A stretch of 64,000 nucleotides of DNA from Clostridium sp. AF37-5 (GTDB lineage: Bacteria; Bacillota; Clostridia; Lachnospirales; Lachnospiraceae), in contig NZ_QUDR01000006.1 of assembly GCF_003477605.1 (NCBI RefSeq), forward strand, positions 1 through 64,000. The letters are read 5' to 3'. Below the pieces are notes generated by a model that searched no databases, was not told the DNA's origin, and saw only the letters and a program-made list of their open reading frames with translations. Position 1 is the stretch's first letter; each line of letters begins with the position of its first letter. The translations under genes and the position numbers were made by a program. Below are positions 48,500 through 56,690 of the stretch, in pieces.

Positions 48500-50976
48500 G
48501 TAGACAGTTTACTACGGAAGCAGAAAAAGCGTTGAATAAAGCTGCTAAATTTGCCATTCGTATGGGACAGAGGATTGTCGGAAGCGAACATCTTTTGTTT
48601 GGGCTTAGTGCGGCACCCGGTGTGGCAGCAAGAGTGTTAAAAGAAAATGGCATGGACAAAGAGCGGATAGATATAGAAGTTCGTGAATACTGCGGTATGT
48701 CGGATGTTGTCGAAATAGAGCCTTTGCGGGGTGAGACTTCGCCGAAACTGGAGGCACTTTTACTGGCGGCGGCAGAGGAAGCCGGGAAAATGCAGTTAAA
48801 AGAGACCGGAACCGAGCATATGCTGTTAGCAATTTTAAAAGACACGTCATGTGTGGCATATAAGATTTTGCTGGCGTCAGGTGCGCCCATTCAGAAGCTT
48901 TATACAGACATTATTCTCACGACCGGCGGTGATATGGTACAGGCAAAAAATGAACTGATTGCCAGCCGTTCCCGCAACAAGAAAAATTCGGGTACTCCGA
49001 CATTAGACCAGTATGCCAGAGATTTGACGCAGTATGCAAAGGACGGAAAACTGGATCCGGTATTAAATCGTGACGATGAGATTGAGAGTGTGATTGGAAT
49101 TCTCAGCCGGCGCATGAAAAATAATCCGTGTTTGATTGGCGAGCCGGGTGTTGGTAAGACAGCAATTGTGGAAGGACTGGCATCCCGTATTGTGGATGGT
49201 GCGGTGCCGGATACATTGGAACAAAAAAGAATTCTTACATTGGATTTGTCCGGCATGGTTGCCGGTTCGAAATACCGTGGCGAATTTGAGGAGCGGATTA
49301 AACGTGCTCTTCGCGAGACGAAAGCGGCAGGAAATATTTTACTTTTTATCGACGAACTGCATACCGTTATTGGTGCCGGCGGCGCAGAAGGAGCAATTGA
49401 CGCATCAAATATTCTGAAACCGGCGATGGCGCGTGGTGAGATTCAGGTGATAGGTGCGACAACGAGAGAAGAGTACCGTAAGCATATTGAAAAAGATGCT
49501 GCCTTAGAACGCCGTTTCCAGCCGGTTGTCATTGAAGAACCATCCGCTGTTCAGACGATTAGCATGTTAAAGGGGCTTAGAAGCCGCTATGAGGAATTTC
49601 ACAAAGTGGAAATTACAGATGCAGCCATTGAGGCAGCAGTTCAGTTGTCGGAGCGCTATCTGAATGACCGTTATCTGCCGGATAAGGCGATTGATTTGAT
49701 TGATGAGGCATCTGCGAAATTCCATTTGCAGACTGTTTATGCACAGTCTGACCGCACACAGGAATATGAAAAAGAGCGGGAAGATTTGTATGAGCAGAAA
49801 GAGCAGGCCTTGATTGCCGGTGACTTAGAGCGCGTGAGAGAGCTGCTTGCTGCGGAAAAGAAGTTAGAAAAGAAAATAGAAAAAGAAGAAGAATTAAAAC
49901 AGGAACAGCGACAGAAAAAAGATAAAATTCTGCCATCTCACATTGCTCAGGTGGTTGCCAAGTGGACACACATTCCGGTAGAGCAGATGGAGGAAGCGGA
50001 AAAAGAGAGACTCAAAAAACTGGATGCCATTTTGCATGAGCGTGTCGTTGGACAAAATGATGCTGTTAAGGCTGTGGCTCGTGCAATTCGCAGGGGGCGC
50101 GTGGGCTTAAAAGACCCGAAACGTCCGATTGGTTCATTTTTATTCTTAGGACCTACAGGTGTCGGAAAAACAGAACTTAGCAAGGCTTTGGCAGAAGCTG
50201 TGTTTGGTTCGGAAAAAGATATGATTCGCGTTGACATGTCGGAGTACATGGAGAAACAGAGCGTGTCGAAAATGATTGGTTCACCTCCGGGATATGTTGG
50301 TTATGAAGAGGGCGGACAGCTCAGCGAAAAGGTTCGCAGAAAGCCGTATTCGGTTCTTTTGTTTGACGAAATTGAAAAGGCACATCCGGATGTCTTTAAT
50401 ATGCTTTTGCAGGTGTTAGAGGATGGTCACATTACGGACGCCCACGGCAAAAAGGTGGATTTTAAAAATACGATTATCATTATGACATCAAATGCCGGCG
50501 CAAACCGGATTATTTCTCCAAAAACACTTGGCTTTGGACAGGCGAAGACGAGCGAGGAGGAATACCAGAAAATGAAGGAAGGCGTGATGGAAGAAGTGAA
50601 ACATATTTTCAAGCCGGAGTTCATTAACCGTGTGGACGAAATGATTGTTTTCCATGCCCTTAATAAGGAAAATATAAAAGATATTACAAAGATTATGTTA
50701 AAGCAGTTTGCAAAACGAGTGAAAAACCAGATGGATATGGAACTTTGCATAGCAGACGATGTGGTTGATTTTATTTCCGATAAAGGCTTTGATAAAGATT
50801 ATGGCGCAAGACCAATCCGCCGTGCTTTGCAGACCGAACTTGAGGACGTTTTGGCAGAGGCTGTGCTTATGGGAGATATTTCTATCGGAGATACGGTGGA
50901 TGTTTCGCTTTCTTGTGAAGGAACGAAGAAGAAAATTGTAGTAAAAAAGAAGACTTTTGCGGATGAGAAAAAGTGA
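48496..50976 (+). CDS. clpC: ClpC-type AAA+ unfoldase
   Basis: ClpC feeds unfolded proteins to ClpP for degradation. The 826-residue protein has the Clp N-domain repeats (about 1-145), AAA+ module 1 with Walker A IGEPGVGKTAIVEGLA (about 215) and Walker B ILLFIDELHT, a short coiled M-domain (about 415-480; the length suits ClpC, not ClpB), and AAA+ module 2 with LGPTGVGKTELSKAL (about 555) and LLFDEIEKAHP. The ClpP-docking loop may be in VLAEAVLMG downstream; I did not identify a clear LGF loop except TLGFGQ (about 675). Start ATGA overlaps the gntR stop. radA follows after one small gene, the usual clpC-radA order. Confidence 0.93.
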   Translation: MSRQFTTEAEKALNKAAKFAIRMGQRIVGSEHLLFGLSAAPGVAARVLKENGMDKERIDIEVREYCGMSDVVEIEPLRGETSPKLEALLLAAAEEAGKMQLKETGTEHMLLAILKDTSCVAYKILLASGAPIQKLYTDIILTTGGDMVQAKNELIASRSRNKKNSGTPTLDQYARDLTQYAKDGKLDPVLNRDDEIESVIGILSRRMKNNPCLIGEPGVGKTAIVEGLASRIVDGAVPDTLEQKRILTLDLSGMVAGSKYRGEFEERIKRALRETKAAGNILLFIDELHTVIGAGGAEGAIDASNILKPAMARGEIQVIGATTREEYRKHIEKDAALERRFQPVVIEEPSAVQTISMLKGLRSRYEEFHKVEITDAAIEAAVQLSERYLNDRYLPDKAIDLIDEASAKFHLQTVYAQSDRTQEYEKEREDLYEQKEQALIAGDLERVRELLAAEKKLEKKIEKEEELKQEQRQKKDKILPSHIAQVVAKWTHIPVEQMEEAEKERLKKLDAILHERVVGQNDAVKAVARAIRRGRVGLKDPKRPIGSFLFLGPTGVGKTELSKALAEAVFGSEKDMIRVDMSEYMEKQSVSKMIGSPPGYVGYEEGGQLSEKVRRKPYSVLLFDEIEKAHPDVFNMLLQVLEDGHITDAHGKKVDFKNTIIIMTSNAGANRIISPKTLGFGQAKTSEEEYQKMKEGVMEEVKHIFKPEFINRVDEMIVFHALNKENIKDITKIMLKQFAKRVKNQMDMELCIADDVVDFISDKGFDKDYGARPIRRALQTELEDVLAEAVLMGDISIGDTVDVSLSCEGTKKKIVVKKKTFADEKK

Positions 50977-51091
50977 AGAAAAAATCACAAAAAAGTAATG
51001 GCAAAATAAGTCGAAATATTGTATACTTGAAGTATAAAAAAGATGCTGCAATGAAAAGGCGTCAACGAGTGAACGAAGGAGGAATCACAAG

Positions 51092-51505
51092 ATGGGCGTA
51101 GTAGAAGAATTGATTCGCAAAGATGCGGATGGGACGTTAAGTTTTGGCAATTATTTGCTGGATACGAAGACGAAAAAATCGGATTTTGCATTCGAGGGTG
51201 CAACCTACAAAATCAAGACTTTTAAGGAAATTACCAAATTGGAGAAGAATGGTACGTTAGTGTATGAATCGGTACCGGGTTCTACAGTAACAAAGTTTAA
51301 GGGTAATCCGGATGTGGTTGAGTTTGAAGTGGAAGCACCAAGCGATATCAGTTTCACGCTTGAGATGGAGCCATCGACCGAGTATAAATTGGTTGTTGAT
51401 GGTGTGTCGGCTGGAAGAATCCCGACGAATGTCGGAGGTAAACTTAATGCGAGTTTATCTTTGAACGAAGGCGCGAAATCCAGTGTTAAGATTGTAAAGT
51501 GCTGA
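51092..51505 (+). CDS. Small conserved hypothetical protein (endosialidase-like label)
   Basis: The 137-residue soluble protein begins MGVVEELIRKDADGTLSFGNYLLDT and is mostly beta. I recall similar proteins in Lachnospiraceae annotated as endosialidase-like, often near clpC-radA; no catalytic residues can be pointed out. GAAGGAGG precedes the ATG by about 8-10 bases. A TATACT at about 51019-51024 may be its -10. No function is assigned. Confidence 0.7.
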   Translation: MGVVEELIRKDADGTLSFGNYLLDTKTKKSDFAFEGATYKIKTFKEITKLEKNGTLVYESVPGSTVTKFKGNPDVVEFEVEAPSDISFTLEMEPSTEYKLVVDGVSAGRIPTNVGGKLNASLSLNEGAKSSVKIVKC

Positions 51506-51547
51506 TAAGTATGGATACCTCGGAAAAGGAAATGAAGTGATTTTTGG

Positions 51548-51571
51548 GCACCGGCAAGAATTTGCCGGTGC
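51548..51571 (+). terminator. Stem-loop between the small gene and radA
   Basis: GCACCGGCAA-GAAT-TTGCCGGTGC, a perfect 10-bp stem, followed by TTCTGC. The U-run is poor, so it may be partial termination or an mRNA-stability element. Confidence 0.5.
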
Positions 51572-51602
51572 TTCTGCACATTATATCGTGGGAAAGGTGA
51601 CT

Positions 51603-52994
51603 ATGGCGAAAGAAAAGACAGTATTTTTTTGTAAGGAATGTGGTTGTGAGTCCTCAAAGTGGGTTGGGCAGTGCCCGGCATGCCATGAGTGGAATACGAT
51701 GGTGGAAGCACCTGCTAATGGCAAGCGGGGAAGAACTTCTTTAAGTGGCGGACGCCGCTCTGTGCCGATGGCAGCAAAGCCTGCTAAAATGAATGAGATT
51801 GAGACGCAGAAAGAGTGCAGACGACCGACCGGTATGAAAGAATTGGACCGGGTTTTAGGCGGTGGTATTGTGCCCGGCTCTTTGATTTTGGTAGGTGGTG
51901 ATCCGGGAATCGGAAAATCCACTCTGCTTTTGCAGATGTGCCGTCTGGTGTCCGCTGAAGGTACGAAAGTGCTTTATGTCTCCGGTGAGGAATCGGCAAG
52001 ACAGATTAAACTACGTGCCGAGCGGATTGGCAAATTTACGGATGATTTGTATTTGTTTTCAGAGACATGTATCGGTACCATTTTACAGGCGGTGGATGAG
52101 GTGAAGCCGGAGGTGTTGATTGTAGATTCGATTCAAACCGTTTTTGAGGAAAGTGTGGATGCGGCACCCGGCAGTGTAAGCCAGGTGCGCGAAATTACTT
52201 CGATACTTTTGCAGCTGGCAAAAAGTCAAAATATTACGATTTTTATTGTCGGTCATGTGACGAAAGAAGGAAATGTGGCTGGTCCGAGAATGTTAGAGCA
52301 TATGGTGGATACGGTGCTTTATTTCGAGGGTGATAAAACGGCGATGTACCGGATGCTCCGGGGTGTCAAAAACCGTTTTGGTTCGACAAACGAAGTCGGT
52401 GTTTTTGAAATGCAGAATCAGGGCTTAGTGGAGGTGCCAAATCCTTCGGAATATCTGATGCAGGGACGTCTCCCAAATGAAGCCGGTTCTGTGGTTGCCT
52501 GTACGATGGAAGGCAGCCGGCCATTTCTTCTGGAGGTTCAGGCTCTCGTCTGCCAGACCAGCTTCCCGATGCCAAGGCGTACGGCGGTAGGGACAGATTA
52601 TAACCGTGTGAATCTTTTGATGGCGGTACTGGAAAAGCGAATGGGGGTGCGGATGGCAGACTGCGATGCCTATGTAAATGTAGCCGGCGGCATGAGAGTT
52701 GTTGAACCGGCGTTAGACCTTGCACTTGTGGCGGCACTTTTGTCGAGTTATCATAACCGGAGTCTACCAGGCGGCATGCTTTTGTTTGGTGAGGTCGGAC
52801 TGGTTGGTGAGGTGCGTGCGGTATCACAGGCGGAGCGTCGTGTAACAGAGGCAATCAAAACGGGCTACACGGTGTGTGTGCTGCCGGAGAGTAACCGTGT
52901 CTCTATTGAAAAAGCGGGCAATCTTGATACCCAAAAAATTAAACTTATTGGCGTTAGGCACGTGAGAGAACTGTTAGACTGCGCAGGTTTATAG
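51603..52994 (+). CDS. radA: DNA repair protein RadA
   Basis: RadA is a RecA-related helicase that extends recombination intermediates. The 463-residue protein has the N-terminal C4 zinc finger (CKECGCESSKWVGQCPACHEW in two CxxC pairs, about 8-28), Walker A GGDPGIGKSTLLLQM (about 97), the RadA-specific KNRFGSTNEVG (about 255), and a C-terminal Lon-protease-like domain (about 285-463; GGMRVVEPALDLA). ATG 51603 is chosen: GGGAAAGG is 5-7 bases upstream and the zinc finger then starts normally. The frame extends to 51537, but through the hairpin. Confidence 0.96.
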   Translation: MAKEKTVFFCKECGCESSKWVGQCPACHEWNTMVEAPANGKRGRTSLSGGRRSVPMAAKPAKMNEIETQKECRRPTGMKELDRVLGGGIVPGSLILVGGDPGIGKSTLLLQMCRLVSAEGTKVLYVSGEESARQIKLRAERIGKFTDDLYLFSETCIGTILQAVDEVKPEVLIVDSIQTVFEESVDAAPGSVSQVREITSILLQLAKSQNITIFIVGHVTKEGNVAGPRMLEHMVDTVLYFEGDKTAMYRMLRGVKNRFGSTNEVGVFEMQNQGLVEVPNPSEYLMQGRLPNEAGSVVACTMEGSRPFLLEVQALVCQTSFPMPRRTAVGTDYNRVNLLMAVLEKRMGVRMADCDAYVNVAGGMRVVEPALDLALVAALLSSYHNRSLPGGMLLFGEVGLVGEVRAVSQAERRVTEAIKTGYTVCVLPESNRVSIEKAGNLDTQKIKLIGVRHVRELLDCAGL

Positions 52995-53048
52995 AATTGT
53001 GTGTGCAGCTTGTGTAAAATATGATTAGACAAAGGAAGGATAAAAGAA

Positions 53049-53528
53049 ATGAAACAACTTAAAGAATTATGGACACTTGTAAACAACTGGCTTGGCAATG
53101 GGAAAAAATGCATCATTGGTTTGGTGTTTTTCCTCGTTGGTTTTGTCATGAACTGGTTTTCTCATCCGGTAGAGGGACTTTCTCAGATTCCGTTTACCTT
53201 GATGACCGCCGGAGGTTTGTGCCTTGTCAATGCGCTGTTTTCGAAGTGGACAGATAAAAATATCAATTTGTTGTTCTTTGTCCTTGCTTTTATTTGCGTA
53301 ATGGACCTTGGAATTGTTCTTCTCGATGGTGATTTCTCACAGTTTACCACGATGGTTACTGTTACCTGTGCCTGCACAGGTTTTTCGTGGGCATTAAACT
53401 TTGCCCTTTTGCAGTCGGTAGAAGTAGACGGTGCTGCCAAGAAGATTGTAATGTCGTTTTTGGCAACGGTTTGCAGTGTCGTGATTATGGCAGCAGTGTT
53501 TGTTGGTTCGGTTTGGCTGGCATCGTAA
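53049..53528 (+). CDS. Hypothetical membrane protein
   Basis: The 159-residue protein has four or five hydrophobic helices (about 20-37, 45-65, 70-92, 98-120 and 130-157) and little outside the membrane. It has no family I recognise. GGAAGGA lies 8-10 bases before the ATG. It is 54 bp downstream of radA and could be in its transcript. Codon use matches its neighbours. Confidence 0.75.
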   Translation: MKQLKELWTLVNNWLGNGKKCIIGLVFFLVGFVMNWFSHPVEGLSQIPFTLMTAGGLCLVNALFSKWTDKNINLLFFVLAFICVMDLGIVLLDGDFSQFTTMVTVTCACTGFSWALNFALLQSVEVDGAAKKIVMSFLATVCSVVIMAAVFVGSVWLAS

Positions 53529-53571
53529 AATCTGTGGATTCTTTCAGTGAGACAACGTTATTTGTCTTAAA

Positions 53572-53662
53572 AGTCAAAAAGAGTTGCATATTTAAGAGAA
53601 AATTCTTCTAAGAACCTCCTGAAATGCAACGCTATGCACGAAATCAGTCAAAAAGAGTTGCA
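53572..53662 (+). repeat. GTTGCA repeats between the membrane protein and thyX
   Basis: AGTCAAAAAGAGTTGCA occurs twice, at 53572-53588 and 53646-53662 (17 of 17). Between them GTTGCAT...ATGCAAC makes an inverted pair. The GTTGCA/TGCAAC words recall the repeats at 9.6-12.1 kb and the interior of the element at 101-343. Confidence 0.5.
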
Positions 53663-53695
53663 AAAAATAAAATAGTAATGGAAACAAACGCAAAT

Positions 53696-53739
53696 AAAAC
53701 AACGCTTTTCCTTCAATTGATGGGAAAGCGTTGTTTTTT
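53696..53739 (+). terminator. Intrinsic terminator
   Basis: AAAACAACGCTTTTCC pairs with GGGAAAGCGTTGTTTT; loop around CTTCAATTGAT; T-run at the end. It can serve the rightward transcript and, with A-runs on the other side, the leftward thyX transcript. Confidence 0.85.
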
Positions 53740-53760
53740 GGTCGGTTCTAAACTTGTGGA

Positions 53761-53934
53761 CTCCTCCCGCTGCGCGGGTCCCTCCTCATAATATTAATTA
53801 TCAGGGCTCCTCCCGCTGCGCGGGTCCCTCCTCATAATATTAATTATCAGGGCTCCTCCCGCTTCGCGGGCCCCTCCTCATAATATTAATTATCAGGACT
53901 CCTCCCGCTTCGCGGGCCCCTCCTCATAATATTA
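53761..53934. repeat. Four tandem 46-bp repeats at the 3' end of thyX
   Basis: Copies at 53761-53806, 53807-53852, 53853-53898 and a 36-bp partial at 53899-53934. The consensus begins CTCCTCCCGCTKCGCGGGYC and ends ATAATATTAATTATCAGGR. Each holds a CCCGC/GCGGG stem. The copies differ pairwise: 1 and 2 have TGC/T, 3 and 4 have TTC/C. The thyX stop codon lies in the final copy. There are no spacers, so it is not a CRISPR. Confidence 0.9.
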
Positions 53935-54573
53935 GTCAATATCATCGAAGAAGATAGGGAGTCTTTTTTTGAATAAGTCGAGGGCAATATTTGCTACTTC
54001 GCGCATCTGCGGATGTGCATGAGAGTCACAACGCAGACGGAAGAAGTTACGCCAGGAGCGAAGATTCATTGTCACGACGATTTCTGTCTTTAAACTGTTT
54101 GGAAGTACCGAACGGGCTTCCTGTGGTGTGGCACCCAGTTCAATCAGCTCAAAGTAAGATTTCTCTGCATTTTCCATGGCACGCATCCATGCTTCGTATT
54201 TCTGTAAATCAGTTTCGTTGTTTAAATCATAAGAAAATCCACCGGCGATATCGATAACAGTAATTTCGTTGCCGAATTTGTCACCGGAGTAGTTACAGTA
54301 ACGTGTGCTTTCCTGGCTGTAGCTGGCAATGCGGTGGCGTACAATTTCATGGGTAATACCGCGGTCACAAATCATACGGACTGTAACAGCCTCATGTTCG
54401 ATGACAGATTCATGTCCTCTTTTCAAAATATTGCGGATAAAACGTTCCGCGGACTCTTCCGTAATATTTCCCTCGCTCTTGTAGCATACACGTCCGATTT
54501 TCTCTATTTTACGAATCATTTCATCGTAATCTTTCATATCAATAATTTCTACACTGGGTTTTGTTACATTCAT
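53932..54573 (-). CDS. thyX: Flavin-dependent thymidylate synthase
   Basis: ThyX makes dTMP from dUMP with methylene-tetrahydrofolate, FAD and NADPH. The 213-residue protein has the ThyX signature RHRIASYSQESTRY (about residues 78-91), with the preceding IEHEAVTVRM and the later SVLPNSLKTEIVVTMNLRSW, the last including the dUMP-binding Arg. AATGGAGAAG precedes ATG 54573. It reads leftward from its own promoter, and the stop lies in the last of the tandem repeats, so the 3' untranslated part is made of those repeats. It is standalone. No thyA is in the window. Confidence 0.96.
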   Translation of the reverse strand: MNVTKPSVEIIDMKDYDEMIRKIEKIGRVCYKSEGNITEESAERFIRNILKRGHESVIEHEAVTVRMICDRGITHEIVRHRIASYSQESTRYCNYSGDKFGNEITVIDIAGGFSYDLNNETDLQKYEAWMRAMENAEKSYFELIELGATPQEARSVLPNSLKTEIVVTMNLRSWRNFFRLRCDSHAHPQMREVANIALDLFKKRLPIFFDDID

Positions 54574-54611
54574 GATTCTTCTCCATTCTGTTCATCAATT
54601 TCTTAAGGCTA

Positions 54612-54640
54612 AGTATATAGTATGTGTCAGTTTTTTGCAA
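54612..54640 (-). promoter_or_regulatory. Promoter of thyX
   Basis: On the minus strand: TTGCAA (54640-54635), a 17-nt spacer and TATACT (54617-54612), about 40 bp before the start codon. Confidence 0.7.
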
Positions 54641-54650
54641 GCATAATACA

Positions 54651-54679
54651 TTGACCGGGTTCTTAATTATAGATAAAAT
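54651..54679 (+). promoter_or_regulatory. Promoter of the feruloyl-esterase-like gene
   Basis: TTGACC (54651-54656), a 17-nt spacer and TAAAAT (54674-54679), back to back with the thyX promoter. Confidence 0.6.
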
Positions 54680-54736
54680 ATTATCAGGTATTAAAATAAA
54701 TTAATGCAAAATTATATGTAAAGGGGAAATGTTGGA

Positions 54737-56329
54737 ATGAAAAGCAGAAACAAAGAAATGACAGCGAAAGCAGTACTTATCGCACTTTTGGTAAGTACAG
54801 CAGCCAGTCCGTTCCAAAGCAGCATGGCATCATCAAAAGCTGTAGCAAAAAAAATTAGCGTGACGCTTAATAAAAAAAGACTATCGCTAAAGACCGGACA
54901 AAGATTTCGATTGAAAGCGAAAAAGAAACCGGCAAAGGCGAAAGTTTCTTTTTCATCGTCAAAGCGCTCGGTGGTGTCAGTAAATAAAACGGGACTTGTT
55001 AAAGCGAAAAAGCCCGGAAAGGCTTCGATTACTGCGACTGTTAAATACAAAGGAAAAAAGAAAAAGGCAGTTTGTAAAGTGAGGGTTGTAGCAAAAAAGA
55101 AGACAATCAATAAGCAGATACAACCATCTGCACCGGCAGCAAATACACAGCAGCCTGCACCAACGGCAACAGCAAAGCCGGTAATAACTGATCCGACTGC
55201 AACACCAAGTGCTGCGCCTAAAGGAACACCGCGCGCAACGAAAACACCATCGCCTACGCCGGTAGAAATTACATATAAGGCGGATTATACGGTAGAACTT
55301 GGAAGCACCCTTGATGTGAAGAAAGAAGTAAAACCGTCGGAGGGAGTCATTACGGATTATAATGTTTCTACGTCGAATAGTTATGTAGCAATTATTGATG
55401 CAAGAGGAAAGATAAAACCTCTGCACATTGGAAAGTGTACTCTCATTTTGACATCAAAGGCAGATGATACAAAAAAAGAAACTTATAAACTTTGTGTAAC
55501 GGATGAATTTGTTGCGGAGGATGGTTATAATTTCTATAAAGAAGATATTGCACATGGCGAGGTATCGGATTTTACATATCCTTCCCAATACCGTGAAAGC
55601 GGCGAAGGGCATGCCAAGATTTATTTTCCACCGGATTATGATCCTAAAAAGAAGACATATAATTTGTTGTTCTGTCTGCATGGTGGCGGACAAAATGAGG
55701 ATTATTGGACTTGCGGAAGAAAGACTTCAGCCGGAGCCGGATGTCATGCAAACAATATTATGGACTATTTGTATGATACGAAAGAGGCGGAAGAGTGTAT
55801 TGTAGTATTTCCGAATGGCAACATTAACTATGATAAAAGTAAAACATATCCAAATACAGAGCCTAATCCGGTTGTTCAGAATTCGTGGAGTAACTGTTAT
55901 TTGTTCGAATATGAAGTGATTTATGATTTGCTTCCGTATATGGAAAAAAATTATCCGGTAAAAAAGGGCGCTGCTCATACCGGCGTGTGCGGGCTGTCTA
56001 TGGGCTGTGGAGAAGCCATTGAACTGGGGTTAAAACATCCGGATTTGTTCCAGTATATGGGATTCTTCTCGGCTGGACCATTTGCTTCAACCAAGCAGAC
56101 GATTGTAACGACACAAGAAGATGCCAATCGTCTGAACAGTCAGATTAAGTTGTGCTTCTTTATCACCGGACAGCAGGATCATATGATGGATGACAGTGCA
56201 AGAAGATTTGTTAATCAGTGTGATTTGCTTGGATTAAATAATATGTTTTTGGAAGTAAAAGGAACCGGTCATGATGACAGGTGCTGGGATCGTGCCTTTT
56301 ACACTTTTATGCAATATGCTTTCAAATAA
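54737..56329 (+). CDS. Secreted Big_2-containing feruloyl-esterase-like enzyme (CE1)
   Basis: The enzyme likely removes ferulic acid or other acyl groups from xylan side chains. The 530 residues hold a signal peptide (1-31), a Lys-rich Big_2 domain (about 35-118), a Pro/Thr linker (about 123-175), a second beta-domain (about 178-255), and an alpha/beta hydrolase of the CE1/esterase-D type (about 275-530). The nucleophile Ser is in GVCGLSMGCGEAIELG (about 422), the His in VKGTGHDDRCWDRAF (about 514), and the lid region opens with LLFCLHGGGQNEDYW. No clear AGGAGG: AAAGGGG lies 8-10 bases before ATG 54737. Works with the xylanases. Confidence 0.88.
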   Translation: MKSRNKEMTAKAVLIALLVSTAASPFQSSMASSKAVAKKISVTLNKKRLSLKTGQRFRLKAKKKPAKAKVSFSSSKRSVVSVNKTGLVKAKKPGKASITATVKYKGKKKKAVCKVRVVAKKKTINKQIQPSAPAANTQQPAPTATAKPVITDPTATPSAAPKGTPRATKTPSPTPVEITYKADYTVELGSTLDVKKEVKPSEGVITDYNVSTSNSYVAIIDARGKIKPLHIGKCTLILTSKADDTKKETYKLCVTDEFVAEDGYNFYKEDIAHGEVSDFTYPSQYRESGEGHAKIYFPPDYDPKKKTYNLLFCLHGGGQNEDYWTCGRKTSAGAGCHANNIMDYLYDTKEAEECIVVFPNGNINYDKSKTYPNTEPNPVVQNSWSNCYLFEYEVIYDLLPYMEKNYPVKKGAAHTGVCGLSMGCGEAIELGLKHPDLFQYMGFFSAGPFASTKQTIVTTQEDANRLNSQIKLCFFITGQQDHMMDDSARRFVNQCDLLGLNNMFLEVKGTGHDDRCWDRAFYTFMQYAFK

Positions 56330-56348
56330 AAATTATTTCAGAAAATGA

Positions 56349-56377
56349 TTGACATTGGTTTTGTTTTTTGGTAATAT
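56349..56377 (+). promoter_or_regulatory. tRNA-Leu promoter
   Basis: TTGACA (56349-56354), a 17-nt spacer and TAATAT (56372-56377), 32 bp before the tRNA. Confidence 0.75.
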
Positions 56378-56409
56378 ATTATTCGCTGGCAGTGGTTGTC
56401 GGCGAAAAT

Positions 56410-56492
56410 GCGGAGTTGCTGGAATTGGCAGACAGGCATGACTAAGGATCATGTGCTCGTAGGGCGTGTGGGTTCAAGTCCCATACTCCGCA
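56410..56492 (+). tRNA. tRNA-Leu, anticodon AAG
   Basis: An 83-nt class II tRNA: acceptor GCGGAGT/ACTCCGC, D-arm with TTGGCAGAC, anticodon stem CATGA/TCATG with loop CTAAGGA (C32 U33 A34 A35 G36 G37 A38), long variable arm GCTC-GTA-GGGC, T-arm GTGGG-TTCAAGT-CCCAT, discriminator A. CCA is not encoded. It reads CUU and, if A34 is edited to inosine, CUC and CUA. It has its own promoter and terminator. Confidence 0.95.
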
Positions 56493-56502
56493 TGTCATAT
56501 AG

Positions 56503-56544
56503 ATGCTGTATAGACGATGAAATCGTCTGTACAGCATTTTCTTG
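56503..56544 (+). terminator. tRNA-Leu terminator
   Basis: ATGCTGTATAGACGAT pairs with ATCGTCTGTACAGCAT (one G-U), loop GAA, followed by TTTTCTTGTTTT. Confidence 0.85.
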
Positions 56545-56690
56545 TTTTAAGGAAAATGAGTGGCGTAATACGCTGTCGATGTTTCTTTACAGATAAGGCG
56601 TGATATGATACACTTTTTTATGTGGTACAAGGCTTTTGTATCACGAAAAAAATTAAGAAAATGGATAAGCAGCAAAATAGGAGGAACAGG

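Noticed and set aside
52366..52854. 162-codon minus-strand frame in radA
   Set aside because: Proline/histidine-rich antisense frame, a typical shadow of the conserved radA codons.
53761..53934. CRISPR array
   Set aside because: Units are directly adjacent with no unique spacers, and no cas gene is present.
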